A stretch of 64,000 nt of DNA from Prevotella sp. (GTDB taxonomy: Bacteria; Bacteroidota; Bacteroidia; Bacteroidales; Bacteroidaceae), in the NCBI GenBank assembly GCA_022779305.1, contig JALFSW010000042.1, forward strand, positions 1 to 64,000, in the 5' to 3' direction. The position numbers were made by a program, and so were the translations under genes. Below the pieces are notes generated by a model. It searched no databases and had not been told where the DNA came from. It saw only the letters and a list, made by a program, of their open reading frames with translations. This document shows, piece after piece, positions 17,484 through 26,748 of the stretch; the first letter of the stretch is position 1; each line of letters begins with the position of its first letter.

Positions 17484-18752
17484 ATGTTATACTATATTTT
17501 CCGATGGCTCGATGAATTAGGCATCAAAGGCTCACACCTTTGGGGCTACATCAGTTTCCGTGCCATTTTGGCAATGATTTTGGCATTGGTCATCTCGGCA
17601 TGGTTTGGCGAAAGGTTCATCAAGTACCTCAAACGCAAACAGATCACAGAAGTACAAAGGTCGGCAGAAATCGACCCTTTCGGTGTGAAAAAGATTGGCG
17701 TACCCTCCATGGGAGGCATCATCATCATCGTTGCATTGCTCATCCCTGTTTTGCTTTTGGGACGTTTGCGCAACATCTACCTCATTTTGATGATCATCAC
17801 CACTCTCTGGCTCGGACTTTTGGGTGGTATGGACGACTTCATCAAAATTTTCAAACGCAACAAGGAAGGCTTAAAAGGAAAATATAAAATCATCGGTCAA
17901 GTAACGATAGGGCTCATCGTGGGCTTAGTGCTTTGGACTTCGCCCGATGTGAAAGCCAATCTTAACCTCGAAATGACCCGCACGAACGGACAAGAGGTGG
18001 TTGTCCACAAGACAGAAGCCGAAAAAACGCTCAAAACTACCATTCCTTTTGTCAAGAATCACAACCTTGATTATTCCGAAATTCTTTCGTTTTTGGGCGA
18101 ACACAAGCATGCGGCAGGATGGATCTTGTTTGTCATCATGACCATTGTCGTAGTAACGGCAGTTTCCAATGGTGCTAATCTCAACGACGGAATGGATGGT
18201 ATGTGTGCGGGAAACTCTGCCATCGTGGGGGTGGTTTTGGGCATACTTGCCTACGTAAGTAGTCACGTTGAATTTGCAGCCTACCTTAACATAATGTACA
18301 TCCCAGGTTCTGAGGAACTGGTTGTCTTCTTCATGGCATTCATCGGTGCGCTGATAGGTTTCCTTTGGTACAACGCCTATCCGGCACAGGTCTTCATGGG
18401 TGATACAGGTAGCCTCACCATCGGGGGCATCATTGGTGTAGGTGCCATCATCATCCACAAAGAACTCTTGCTGCCCATACTCTGCGGTATCTTCTTTGTT
18501 GAAAGTTTGAGCGTCATTCTGCAAGTGAACTACTTCAAGATAGGAAAACGCTTTGGTGTGAAACAACGCATCTTTAAGCGCACTCCCATCCACGATAACT
18601 TCCGAACACAAGACAGCCAGCTTGATCCAGATTGCAAATATCTGATCAAAAAGCCCCACACTGTCATTCACGAAACAAAGATAACACTGCGCTTTTGGAT
18701 CATATCCATCATCCTTGCAGCTTTGACAATTATCACATTAAAAATAAGATAA
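17484..18752 (+). CDS. mraY: phospho-N-acetylmuramoyl-pentapeptide-transferase
   Basis: 422 residues, multi-pass inner-membrane enzyme making lipid I from UDP-MurNAc-pentapeptide and undecaprenyl phosphate. Recognisable blocks are PSMGGIIII near residue 73, GGMDDFIKI (the D-D pair) near 112, NLNDGMDGM near 233, FMGDTGSL near 306 and the IHDNF segment at the C-terminal side. It is longer than the ~360 usual in proteobacteria owing to a loop insert (about 150-210), normal for Bacteroidetes. It is the last dcw-cluster gene here; murD does not follow. Confidence 0.95.
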   Translation: MLYYIFRWLDELGIKGSHLWGYISFRAILAMILALVISAWFGERFIKYLKRKQITEVQRSAEIDPFGVKKIGVPSMGGIIIIVALLIPVLLLGRLRNIYLILMIITTLWLGLLGGMDDFIKIFKRNKEGLKGKYKIIGQVTIGLIVGLVLWTSPDVKANLNLEMTRTNGQEVVVHKTEAEKTLKTTIPFVKNHNLDYSEILSFLGEHKHAAGWILFVIMTIVVVTAVSNGANLNDGMDGMCAGNSAIVGVVLGILAYVSSHVEFAAYLNIMYIPGSEELVVFFMAFIGALIGFLWYNAYPAQVFMGDTGSLTIGGIIGVGAIIIHKELLLPILCGIFFVESLSVILQVNYFKIGKRFGVKQRIFKRTPIHDNFRTQDSQLDPDCKYLIKKPHTVIHETKITLRFWIISIILAALTIITLKIR

Positions 18753-18807
18753 ACCCACAGAAACGCTGCACAGAGAAATTGAACAAAAAACTGATGATTT
18801 GCAAACA

Positions 18808-18898
18808 TTCAATTGCATTTAGTCGTTTTTTCGTCATGACAATGTAAAAACTTCGTGCCTCGTTTTCCACCAGCTCATTTGGCTAAACAAAAACGTTA
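18808..18898. repeat. ~90-bp repeat family, copy between mraY and polA
   Basis: Same orientation as 17378-17467 and about 85 percent alike by eye (ATTCAATTGCATTTAGTCGT start, AACTTCGTGCCTCGTTTTCC middle, AAACAAAAACGTTAAT end). It marks the point at which the division cluster stops and polA begins. Confidence 0.85.
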
Positions 18899-18979
18899 AT
18901 AATTTTGATACAAAATTACAGAATATTCTCGGTATATGTGGTATTTTTTTAGTAATTTTACCTTTCAAAACAGATTATT

Positions 18980-21742
18980 ATGGATAAATTATTCCTCATA
19001 GATGCCTATGCTATCATATTCCGCTCTTATTATGCGTTCATCAAAAACCCTCGCATAAACTCTAAAGGGCAGAACACTTCGGCTATTCTTGGCTTCTGCA
19101 ACACGCTCAACGAAATTATATCGAAAGAGCATCCAACCCACATTGGGGTGGCGTTCGACCATGGACTGACTTTCCGCCATGAAGCCTATCCGCCTTACAA
19201 GGCACAAAGAGAAGAGACGCCAGAAGATATCAAAGCAGCAGTTCCAATCATAAAAAGCATCCTTGAGGCAATGAAAATCCCTGTCCTACAAACAGATGGA
19301 TTTGAAGCCGACGACATCATTGGTACGCTCGCAACACGCATAGGCTCCGATGAAATCGAAGTTTTTATGCTCACGCCCGACAAAGATTACGGACAACTCA
19401 TTCGTCCGAACGTCTATATGTATCGACCCAGACACGGTGGAGGCTACGAAACCATCACGGAAAAAGAGATAGAAGGAAAGTATGGCATTCCATCACCAGC
19501 TCAAGTCATCGACCTTTTGGCGTTAATGGGCGACAGTGCAGACAATTTTCCCGGTTGCCCAGGCGTTGGTGAAAAGACAGCTGCAAAACTCATCCAACAG
19601 TTTGGTTCTATTGAAAACATGCTGAAACATACAGATGGGATCAAAGGTAAGCTACGCGAGAAAGTTGAAAACGCCATTGAAGACATCAAAATATCAAAGT
19701 TCCTTGCAACCATCCGAACCGATGTGCCCATCGAAATAAATTTGGAAGATCTGAAAGTGAAAAATATCGATGAAACGAAAATACGAGAAATATTCTCTGA
19801 ACTCGAATTCAAAACACTTTTGAAGAAATTCATCGAGACACCAGAAACAACCGCTTCAAAACCCAATTTTATCCCCGATCTCTTTGCAGAAAATGCCACC
19901 AATGAGACAAGCGAGGCTGAAAAAACGAATTATGAGAGCCTAAAAACAACCCCCCACGAATACAAACTCATTGAAAATGAAGAAGAAGCGAAAGCTATTT
20001 GTGACTTTTTCTTTACAAAGTCACAGCTTAGTTTAGACACAGAAACCACTTCAATAGACGCTATTGAGGCAGAATTGGTGGGTTTGAGCTTTGCCGTGGA
20101 GGAACGAAAGGCTTTCTACGTTGCCCTACCCAAAGAACGATCGGAAGCGTTAAAAATCATAAACATCTTCAAACCACTCTACGAAGATGAAACCATCTTA
20201 AAAGTTGGACAAAACATTAAGTACGACATTGAGGTGCTAAAAAACTACGGTATTGAAGTAAAAGGTCCACTCTTCGACACCATGATAGCCCATTACGTCA
20301 TTCAACCAGAGCTCCATCACAACATGGATTTCATGGCAGAGACGCTTCTCAATTATAAAACCATCCACATAGAGGAACTTATTGGTGCAAAAGGTAAAAG
20401 CCAAAAGAACATGCGCGACCTCTCGCCTATCGACATTTATGAATATGCTTGCGAAGACGCAGACATCACTTTACAGCTGAAAAATGTCCTCGAACCAAAG
20501 CTCAAAAGTGCCAATGCCGAGCATTTGTTTTGGAACATAGAGATGCCTTTAGTTCCAGTGCTTGCCGATATGGAAATGAATGGCGTATGTTTAGACACCA
20601 CTGCCTTAGAAGAAACATCGAAAACGTTCACCCAACGAATGTTGGATTACGAACAAGAAATCTACAAAGAAGCGGGCGAAGTATTCAACATATCAAGTCC
20701 TAAACAAGTAGGCGACATACTTTTTGGCAAACTTCAGATCATTGACAAACCAAAGAAGACAAAGACTGGACAGTTTGTTACCAGCGAAGAAGTGCTCGCC
20801 AGCATCGAAAACAAACATCCAATCATTGGTAAGATACTTGCATACAGAGGTATAAAGAAACTTCTTTCCACCTACATTGATGCACTTCCAAAACTTGTGA
20901 AAGCCTCAACCGGTCGCATACATACCTCCTTTAACCAAACACAAACAGCCACCGGACGCCTTTCATCAAGCGAACCCAACCTGCAAAACATCCCTATCAG
21001 AACCGATGACGGAAAAGAAATTCGCCGTTGCTTCATTCCAGAAGCAGATTGTTTGTTCTTCTCTGCCGATTACAGCCAAATTGAACTGCGCATCATGGCG
21101 CATCTTTCAGCAGATGAAAATATGATGGAAGCCTTTCAAAGCGGTCAAGACATTCACAGAGCTACGGCTGCAAAGATTTGGCACAAAGACATAAACGATG
21201 TGGACGACAGCCAAAGGAAGAAAGCCAAACAAGCCAATTTTGGTATCATCTATGGCATAACGACTTTCGGATTAGCCCAACGCATGGGCATATCAAACAT
21301 GGAAGCACGCGAACTTATTGATGGTTATTTCGCCACTTTCCCCAAGGTGAAAACCTATATGGAAACAGCCAAGGAAACAGCACGCCAGAATGGTTATGCT
21401 GAAACCATCTTCCATCGCCGCCGCTATCTTCCCGATATCAACAGCCGCAATGCAACCGTAAGGGGATTTGCCGAAAGAAACGCCATCAACGCACCCATAC
21501 AAGGTTCCGAAGCCGACATTATTAAAATTGCAATGATACGCATTTGGCAGCGATTTAAGGCTGAAAATCTTCGCTCGAAAATGATACTTCAGGTGCACGA
21601 CGAACTCAACTTCTCGGTCGTTCCAGAAGAAAAAGACCTCGTGGAACGCATTGTCATCGAAGAAATGCAAAATGCCTACCCGCTCAATGTGCCACTTTTG
21701 GCAGATGCTGGATGGGGAAATAACTGGCTCGAAGCCCACTAA
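18980..21742 (+). CDS. polA: DNA polymerase I
   Basis: 920 residues. N-terminal 5'-3' exonuclease (about 1-290; DAYAIIFRSYYAF, EADDIIGTLA, GDSADNFPGCPGVGEKTA). Central 3'-5' exonuclease (about 335-510) with its acidic residues intact: DTET, NIKYDIEVL and YACEDADITLQL, so proofreading is expected. C-terminal polymerase domain with motif A SADYSQIELRIMAHLS, motif B RKKAKQANFGIIYG and motif C QVHDELNF. Functions in Okazaki-fragment maturation and repair. A TACCTTTC box at 18959 is a weak promoter candidate. The gene is flanked on both sides by copies of the ~90-bp repeat and interrupts the expected dcw order. Confidence 0.96.
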   Translation: MDKLFLIDAYAIIFRSYYAFIKNPRINSKGQNTSAILGFCNTLNEIISKEHPTHIGVAFDHGLTFRHEAYPPYKAQREETPEDIKAAVPIIKSILEAMKIPVLQTDGFEADDIIGTLATRIGSDEIEVFMLTPDKDYGQLIRPNVYMYRPRHGGGYETITEKEIEGKYGIPSPAQVIDLLALMGDSADNFPGCPGVGEKTAAKLIQQFGSIENMLKHTDGIKGKLREKVENAIEDIKISKFLATIRTDVPIEINLEDLKVKNIDETKIREIFSELEFKTLLKKFIETPETTASKPNFIPDLFAENATNETSEAEKTNYESLKTTPHEYKLIENEEEAKAICDFFFTKSQLSLDTETTSIDAIEAELVGLSFAVEERKAFYVALPKERSEALKIINIFKPLYEDETILKVGQNIKYDIEVLKNYGIEVKGPLFDTMIAHYVIQPELHHNMDFMAETLLNYKTIHIEELIGAKGKSQKNMRDLSPIDIYEYACEDADITLQLKNVLEPKLKSANAEHLFWNIEMPLVPVLADMEMNGVCLDTTALEETSKTFTQRMLDYEQEIYKEAGEVFNISSPKQVGDILFGKLQIIDKPKKTKTGQFVTSEEVLASIENKHPIIGKILAYRGIKKLLSTYIDALPKLVKASTGRIHTSFNQTQTATGRLSSSEPNLQNIPIRTDDGKEIRRCFIPEADCLFFSADYSQIELRIMAHLSADENMMEAFQSGQDIHRATAAKIWHKDINDVDDSQRKKAKQANFGIIYGITTFGLAQRMGISNMEARELIDGYFATFPKVKTYMETAKETARQNGYAETIFHRRRYLPDINSRNATVRGFAERNAINAPIQGSEADIIKIAMIRIWQRFKAENLRSKMILQVHDELNFSVVPEEKDLVERIVIEEMQNAYPLNVPLLADAGWGNNWLEAH

Positions 21743-21768
21743 AAAGGACACAACGAAACACCATAAAA

Positions 21769-21880
21769 CGTTCAACTTCGTTCAGTCGTTTTTCCGCCAT
21801 GCCAACAGAAAAACTTCGTTTCGTTTTCTTGCTTAGACAAGCGTTCGGAAAACGATTACTCGCTATGGCAATGGAAAAAC
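21769..21880. repeat. ~90-bp repeat family, composite variant after polA
   Basis: Begins GTTCAACTTCGTTCAGTCGT, continues TTTTCCGCCATGCC and AAAACTTCGTTTCG, then switches to the short-variant sequence (CAAGCGTTCGGAAAACGATTACTCGC). It looks like a hybrid of the long and short forms of the family. Confidence 0.65.
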
Positions 21881-21947
21881 GTTCTTGCAAGAAAAAAAGA
21901 CGATAAAAAACACCCTATCGCTTATATTTTCTTGCAAGAACGTTTTT
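21875..21947 (+). terminator. long perfect inverted repeat / terminator-like hairpin
   Basis: 21-nt arms (AAAAACGTTCTTGCAAGAAA at 21875 and its complement ending at 21947) enclose a 31-nt loop and end in a run of eight T. Each arm also contains its own TTCTTGCAAGAA palindrome. It lies 130 nt after polA and 70 nt before the LRR gene. It is probably an intrinsic terminator assembled from the repeat just upstream. Confidence 0.65.
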
Positions 21948-22016
21948 TTTGAAAAATATTCTTCCTATATTTGCACTTAATAACCAATATCAATTAAAAT
22001 TTTAAACACAAAGCTT

Positions 22017-23777
22017 ATGAAAACAAAGTTACTTTACTTAATTGCAACCCTCTTCATTTCGTTTGCTTCTCTCTCAGCCTTTGCAAGCGATGGAATCGTT
22101 ACAATGAAAGCCGAAAAAAATCGCGTTATTACGCTCTACGTCTATCCAGAGAATGCCTATATCGTGGAAGGGGCTGTCTTTAAAGAAGAATTAGAGAAAG
22201 GATTGAAAGCCTACACCGTTACAGATGATGAGGGTGTTGTTACCGTTAAAGGCACCATCATATCTCTCGTGTGTGCGCAAAACGGACTAACGGCAATTGA
22301 TCTTTCTAAATGTCCGTTGCTGGAAGACCTCTCTTGCACGTGGAACGAGCTTACGGAGCTGAACTTAGAAAACAACAGCGAGCTAATTCGACTCTATTGC
22401 AGTGGTAATCAACTCAAAACGCTTGATCTTAGCAACTGCGTGAACCTTTCTATTTTGGAATGTTCGAGCAACGAATTGGGTACAATCGACCTTTCAAAAA
22501 ACAATGAACTCACCAAACTAAAATGTGCCAACACAGGCATTGTGGAACTCGACCTTTCACCTTGTAAGAAACTGAAGACCTTAGAATTCAACACCAACGG
22601 ACTGACAGCAATCGATCTGTCACCCTGTACCGTTTTAGAACGATTGGTTTGCAGCGAAAATGAAATTTCTTCGCTGGATCTTTCGGCGTGCACCAAAATT
22701 CTCGAAGTGTTCTGCCAAGACAACACCATGTCGGAACTCAAACTTGCCAAAGGTGCGCCCATCGTGGACTTGAGATGCCAAAACAACGAAATCGAAACAC
22801 TCGACCTTAGCGATTGCCGAGGACTGAAAAATCTTGAGTGTGCCACCAACAAACTGACCGAACTCAACCTTAGTGGATGCAGCTCATTGGAAACATTCAA
22901 TTGTCACGAAAACGCACTCGAATCACTCGACCTTTCTTCTTCACCTAACATCACAGAATTGGATTGCAGCGAAAACCAAATCGCTCAACTCAACATCAAG
23001 GGTTGTACAAAACTTTTCAGTCTGGATTGCTTCAGCAACCAACTTACAGCACTCGACCTCACCAAAAACAAAGCACTCACAAAGCTCACTTGTTCCGACA
23101 ATCAAATTGCAGAACTGAAAATCTTCCCTGAAGGAAAAGAACTTAGCGAATTTTCTTGTTCCAACAATCTCTTGACAGAACTGAACCTTGGCGCATCAAA
23201 GCAACTAACCAACCTCTATGCAAGCAACAATCAACTCCTAGCATTAGACGTAACGGCATGTGACAGCCTTGAAGTGCTTTCTGTTTCAGACAATCAGCTC
23301 AAAGACTTGAAACTCGCAGGTTGCGAGAAACTAACATCGGTGTTCTGCAAGAAAAATCAACTGACAAACATAGATTTCACAGGTTGTCAAAGTCTATCAA
23401 CCGTCTATTGTGCCGAAAACAACATCAGCGAAGCAAGTATGGATCGCCTCGTTGCCTCTCTGCCCAACCTTCAAGGCACAGAAACCCAAGGCACACTCTG
23501 GGTATATAACAATATGGAAGGAAACGAACACAACGTTTTCACGACCACACACCAAGCCGTTGCCCAAAACAAAGCATGGAAAGCCCAAGAGAAAACAGCC
23601 GACGGATGGCAAGACTACGCTGGAACAACACCATCTGCCATCGACCATCTCACACAAGACGCATTGCAAGGCGAGACAATCACCTTCGACCTCCAAGGAC
23701 GTAGAACCAATCGCCAACAAAGCGGCATCTGCATCGTCAAACATAAAAATGGAAAAACCATCAAAACATTGAAATAA
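22017..23777 (+). CDS. secreted leucine-rich-repeat protein
   Basis: 586 residues. Signal peptide 1-23 (LLYLIATLFISFASLSAFA). From about 80 to 490 there is an unbroken series of ~21-residue repeats of the pattern L-x-x-L-x-C-S-x-N-x-L-x-x-L-D-L-S-x-C-x-x (for example LECSSNELGTIDLSKNNELTKL). Regular cysteines in the convex positions make this the 'CxxL' LRR type seen in Bacteroidetes. The C-terminus (ITFDLQGRRTNRQQSGICIVKHKNG) is a Prevotella exported-protein tail. Probable surface adhesin or carbohydrate-independent binding protein; function inferred only. A TATATTTG box at 21966-21973 is a candidate -7 element. It is a paralogue of the 41027-42898 protein. Confidence 0.82.
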   Translation: MKTKLLYLIATLFISFASLSAFASDGIVTMKAEKNRVITLYVYPENAYIVEGAVFKEELEKGLKAYTVTDDEGVVTVKGTIISLVCAQNGLTAIDLSKCPLLEDLSCTWNELTELNLENNSELIRLYCSGNQLKTLDLSNCVNLSILECSSNELGTIDLSKNNELTKLKCANTGIVELDLSPCKKLKTLEFNTNGLTAIDLSPCTVLERLVCSENEISSLDLSACTKILEVFCQDNTMSELKLAKGAPIVDLRCQNNEIETLDLSDCRGLKNLECATNKLTELNLSGCSSLETFNCHENALESLDLSSSPNITELDCSENQIAQLNIKGCTKLFSLDCFSNQLTALDLTKNKALTKLTCSDNQIAELKIFPEGKELSEFSCSNNLLTELNLGASKQLTNLYASNNQLLALDVTACDSLEVLSVSDNQLKDLKLAGCEKLTSVFCKKNQLTNIDFTGCQSLSTVYCAENNISEASMDRLVASLPNLQGTETQGTLWVYNNMEGNEHNVFTTTHQAVAQNKAWKAQEKTADGWQDYAGTTPSAIDHLTQDALQGETITFDLQGRRTNRQQSGICIVKHKNGKTIKTLK

Positions 23778-23800
23778 CTGCAGCATTGTAAAGAAAAATC

Positions 23801-23938
23801 AACGTTTTTGTCAAGCCAGATGAGCTGATGGAAAAACGAGGCACGAAGTTTTTACATTGCCATGGCGAAAAAACGACTAAATGAAATTGAACGTTTTTAC
23901 ATTGTCATGCCAGAAAAATGACTAAATGAAATTGAACT
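23801..23938. repeat. ~90-bp repeat family, one full and one partial tandem copy
   Basis: Reverse orientation relative to 17378. AACGTTTTTGTCAAGCCAGA leads to CGAGGCACGAAGTTTTTACA, then CGACTAAATGAAATTGAACG. A shorter second copy follows (to 23938) that repeats only TTTACATTGTCATGCC and ACTAAATGAAATTGAAC. Non-coding. Confidence 0.85.
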
Positions 23939-23957
23939 GACGTTTTATTCGCCTTGC

Positions 23958-24045
23958 AAGTGAGCTATACTTGTAAGGCAAATGAGCCTCAGTTGCACGC
24001 TAACTGAGCCTTAGTTGCATTGCAACCGAGGCTCAGTTATTTTAC
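23958..24045. repeat. 22-bp palindrome array, locus C (4 units)
   Basis: Units at 23958-23979 (degenerate, AAGTGAGCTATACTTG), 23980-24001 (AAATGAGCCTCAGTT), 24002-24023 (AACTGAGCCTTAGTT) and 24024-24045 (AACCGAGGCTCAGTT), exactly 22 bp apart. Starts 20 nt after the ~90-bp repeat pair. Confidence 0.88.
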
Positions 24046-24223
24046 ACAAGCATACTACTCATCAACTTCTTGATTATCAATTAATTAAAAACTACATCCA
24101 AAACGCTTCACAAACACTCCAAAGAATAAAGATTTTTCAGCAAGAAAAATCCGACAAAAAGTCAGCTATTCACCATAAAAACAAGAAAAACGAGATGAAA
24201 AAGCAAATTAAATCAAAAATAAT

Positions 24224-24255
24224 TTTGGCTTTCTAAAGATTTATCATTACTTTTG
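24224..24255 (+). promoter_or_regulatory. promoter of the TPR/AraC regulator gene
   Basis: TTTG at 24224-24227, a 20-nt spacer, then TACTTTTG at 24248-24255: a full match to the Bacteroidetes -33/-7 arrangement. The start codon follows about 98 nt later. A small hairpin (GATTTTTC/GAAAAATC, 24131-24151) lies upstream. Confidence 0.7.
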
Positions 24256-24353
24256 CCTACCAACTGGGAAATTATGCTTTGCTCCCCTCTGTGAAAGAAC
24301 AAGGAAAAAGTCCAAATCCCACAAACAGCTATTTTCTTTAAACCAACATTTCA

Positions 24354-26111
24354 ATGAAAAGACATGACCAAATAATCAAGCAAACTATTACGACCCTTTC
24401 GCTATTCTTTGGAATCGCTACTACCATTTATGCAGAAGAAGAACCAACTAAACCAAAAGGGTTAAATCTCGTCACACTGCGAGACTCTCAGTTGCTAACA
24501 AACGGAGAACGCTTCATCAAAGAAGCGAAAGAAGACAGTGCGCTCATCTGTTTTGAGTTGCTCAATAGCCGTGAACCCACCAATTTCCTACTCTATGCCA
24601 ACAGCCTTTACAAAGCAGGACGACTCTACTATCAACGCAACTCCTTTGCAAAGGCAATGGAGAGCTATATGAAAAGTTTGCACATTTGCGAGGAAAAAAA
24701 CATAGAAACGATGCTGCCATTGCTCTATAAAGACATAGGCAACATTTACAGCATGTTTAATGACTATGAAAGAAGTAGTGCACTCTATAAAAAAGCATTA
24801 GACTTGGCACGTAAACAAGGCAACCGCGAATTTGTAAACAAGCTCTTGAGTAATATCATCTGTGCCTACACGCCCAAAACCAGCATCAAACAATACTGGA
24901 ACTATTATAAAGAAATGAGTAGCCACAAGGAAACACGTCCTCGTTATCAATACGATCTGTTGATGGACAAAGGTATGATCCTTAGCTACGAAAAGAAATA
25001 CAGAGAAGCCATCAAATACTTCAAAAAAACCGCTGAATATTCAATTGCAAAAAAGCTGACGCCCATCAATCAAGCATCGGCGTATTCGAGCCTTGCCGAC
25101 ATGTATCATTCACTGGGACAGAAAGATTCGGCGCTCTATTACCTCCATAAAAACAAAGAAATTTCTCTGCGAACAAACGAAACCGCTTTACTCATTGCAA
25201 CCTACAAAAACCTCACAGAAGTCTATGAAAACCTTGATGAACAAAAATCATTAGAATATAAATCAAAATATCTTGCTTTAAGCGATTCGATCTTCAACCT
25301 CAATGAGTTCAACGACATCAGGAACGCATTGTTCTATTACGAGATGGACAACAAACAAAAAGCCATCAGTAGTTTAACAGAGACAAACCACAAAAACATC
25401 GTGGAAATTGCTGCACAACGCCGTTGGATCATCACGCTGAGCATCCTCATTGTACTCATTTTGGTGCTTACCGTCATTGCCTATAAGCAATACCGAAAAG
25501 TGCAAATTGCTTATCGAGACCTCTTTAATAAGAGCCAAGAAGAACTTGCAACCGACAAGATCTATATTAAACGCATCAAAGAACTCGAAGAAAGAATCTC
25601 TAATTTAAAGAAAGAGCTGCAAAAAGAAGAAACACAACCAGCTGGCGAGGCTCCCATTGTTATCGAAACAACTGAAGAAGAAATGGTTGGCGAGGAAGTG
25701 GCAGAAAGCGCAGGAACGGTCAATCGCTCGTCTATCAAACTTTCCGAAGAACAAAAGAGTCTCTTGCTTGAAGCCATCCTGCAAGTAATGGAACAGACGG
25801 AAATCTTCTGCGAAAGCGATTTCAGCATTGAACGCCTTGCAGCCCATATCAATTCAAACACAAAATATGTCTCACAAGTCATCAATGATGTCTATGCAAA
25901 GAACTTCCGCACATTTCTCAATGAGTTCAGAGTAAAGAAGGCAATGATGCGTATGAACGACATCGAAAACTATGGCAACTACACCATCAAAGCCATTGCA
26001 GAGAGTGTGGGCTACAAGTCGCAATCGAACTTCATCAATGTGTTTACGAAACAAACGGGCATCAAGCCATCCGTGTTTCAGAAAATATCTAAGGAAGAAA
26101 AAGGCGCATAA
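24354..26111 (+). CDS. membrane-spanning TPR regulator with AraC-type DNA-binding domain
   Basis: 585 residues. Signal-like N-terminus (about 10-28), then a TPR region (about 60-320: for example ALYKKALDLARKQGN, YREAIKYFKKTAEY, SAYSSLADMYHSLGQKDSALYYLHK). One membrane helix follows (about 362-380, WIITLSILIVLILVLTVIAY), then a coiled coil (about 385-430) and a C-terminal AraC-family helix-turn-helix (about 470-585, with IERLAAHINSNTKYVSQVIND and IKAIAESVGYKSQSNFINVFTKQTG). This is a one-component sensor: periplasmic TPRs linked to cytosolic DNA binding. It has its own promoter. The two secreted-protein genes just downstream are its most obvious candidate targets. Confidence 0.85.
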   Translation: MKRHDQIIKQTITTLSLFFGIATTIYAEEEPTKPKGLNLVTLRDSQLLTNGERFIKEAKEDSALICFELLNSREPTNFLLYANSLYKAGRLYYQRNSFAKAMESYMKSLHICEEKNIETMLPLLYKDIGNIYSMFNDYERSSALYKKALDLARKQGNREFVNKLLSNIICAYTPKTSIKQYWNYYKEMSSHKETRPRYQYDLLMDKGMILSYEKKYREAIKYFKKTAEYSIAKKLTPINQASAYSSLADMYHSLGQKDSALYYLHKNKEISLRTNETALLIATYKNLTEVYENLDEQKSLEYKSKYLALSDSIFNLNEFNDIRNALFYYEMDNKQKAISSLTETNHKNIVEIAAQRRWIITLSILIVLILVLTVIAYKQYRKVQIAYRDLFNKSQEELATDKIYIKRIKELEERISNLKKELQKEETQPAGEAPIVIETTEEEMVGEEVAESAGTVNRSSIKLSEEQKSLLLEAILQVMEQTEIFCESDFSIERLAAHINSNTKYVSQVINDVYAKNFRTFLNEFRVKKAMMRMNDIENYGNYTIKAIAESVGYKSQSNFINVFTKQTGIKPSVFQKISKEEKGA

Positions 26112-26253
26112 AACAAAGAAAAAAACCATATTCGATTACTATTTCAAGAATTAGAAATTAATAAGAGAAAAAAAATAAGGCAAAAAAAAAGAAAATAAAT
26201 AATTTTGCCGTCAAACTGTTATTAACATTAACATTATAAATTTATTACTCATT

Positions 26254-26748
26254 ATGAAAAGAAGACTACTTTCAATCGCCTTAACTGCCCTCGCAGCACT
26301 TGGAAGCAGTGAAGCTTTCGCCCAAGAAGCAACGCTCACCATCACTCCAAGCAATGGCGATAATACGAGTGAGTATCCACTGAAAAGCATCCGACGCATA
26401 GAATTTGGCACATTCGGTATGCTCATCGTTGGAGAAGAGTTTAAGGCTGAACCCCTTTGGAAACTCTCAGCCATAAAAACCATACAGTTTGTTGGTTTGA
26501 CCAATAAAATCGACAAACCAAAGAGCAACACGGCTGCACAACTGAAAATCTATCAGGAAGGCAACTTCCTTTACCTCAGTGGTTTGTCGGCAATGGAAAA
26601 AGCCAATGTAGCAATTTTTGACCTCAGCGGACAAATTGTTCTACAAACAAAAGTGGCTGAAAAAGAAGCCATTGACGCAACGAATATGAAAGCAGGCGTC
26701 TATATCATTAAAGCAAATAATACAACCCTTAAATTCATCAAGCAATGA
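26254..26748 (+). CDS. small secreted protein with C-terminal sorting-type domain
   Basis: 164 residues. Signal peptide 1-24 (LLSIALTALAALGSSEAFA-Q). A short strand-rich region (about 25-85) is followed by a C-terminal domain (about 90-164, ANVAIFDLSGQIVLQTKV...MKAGVYIIKANNTTLKFIKQ) that resembles T9SS type A sorting domains. The stop overlaps the next start (ATGA), so it is co-translated with the 26745 gene. A TAATTTTG box at 26200-26207 is a possible promoter. Function unknown. Confidence 0.75.
   Translation: MKRRLLSIALTALAALGSSEAFAQEATLTITPSNGDNTSEYPLKSIRRIEFGTFGMLIVGEEFKAEPLWKLSAIKTIQFVGLTNKIDKPKSNTAAQLKIYQEGNFLYLSGLSAMEKANVAIFDLSGQIVLQTKVAEKEAIDATNMKAGVYIIKANNTTLKFIKQ

Noticed and set aside
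17925..18671. 248-codon reverse frame opposite mraY
   Set aside because: Rich in His/Asp/Val from the complement of membrane-helix codons; mraY is certain on the other strand.
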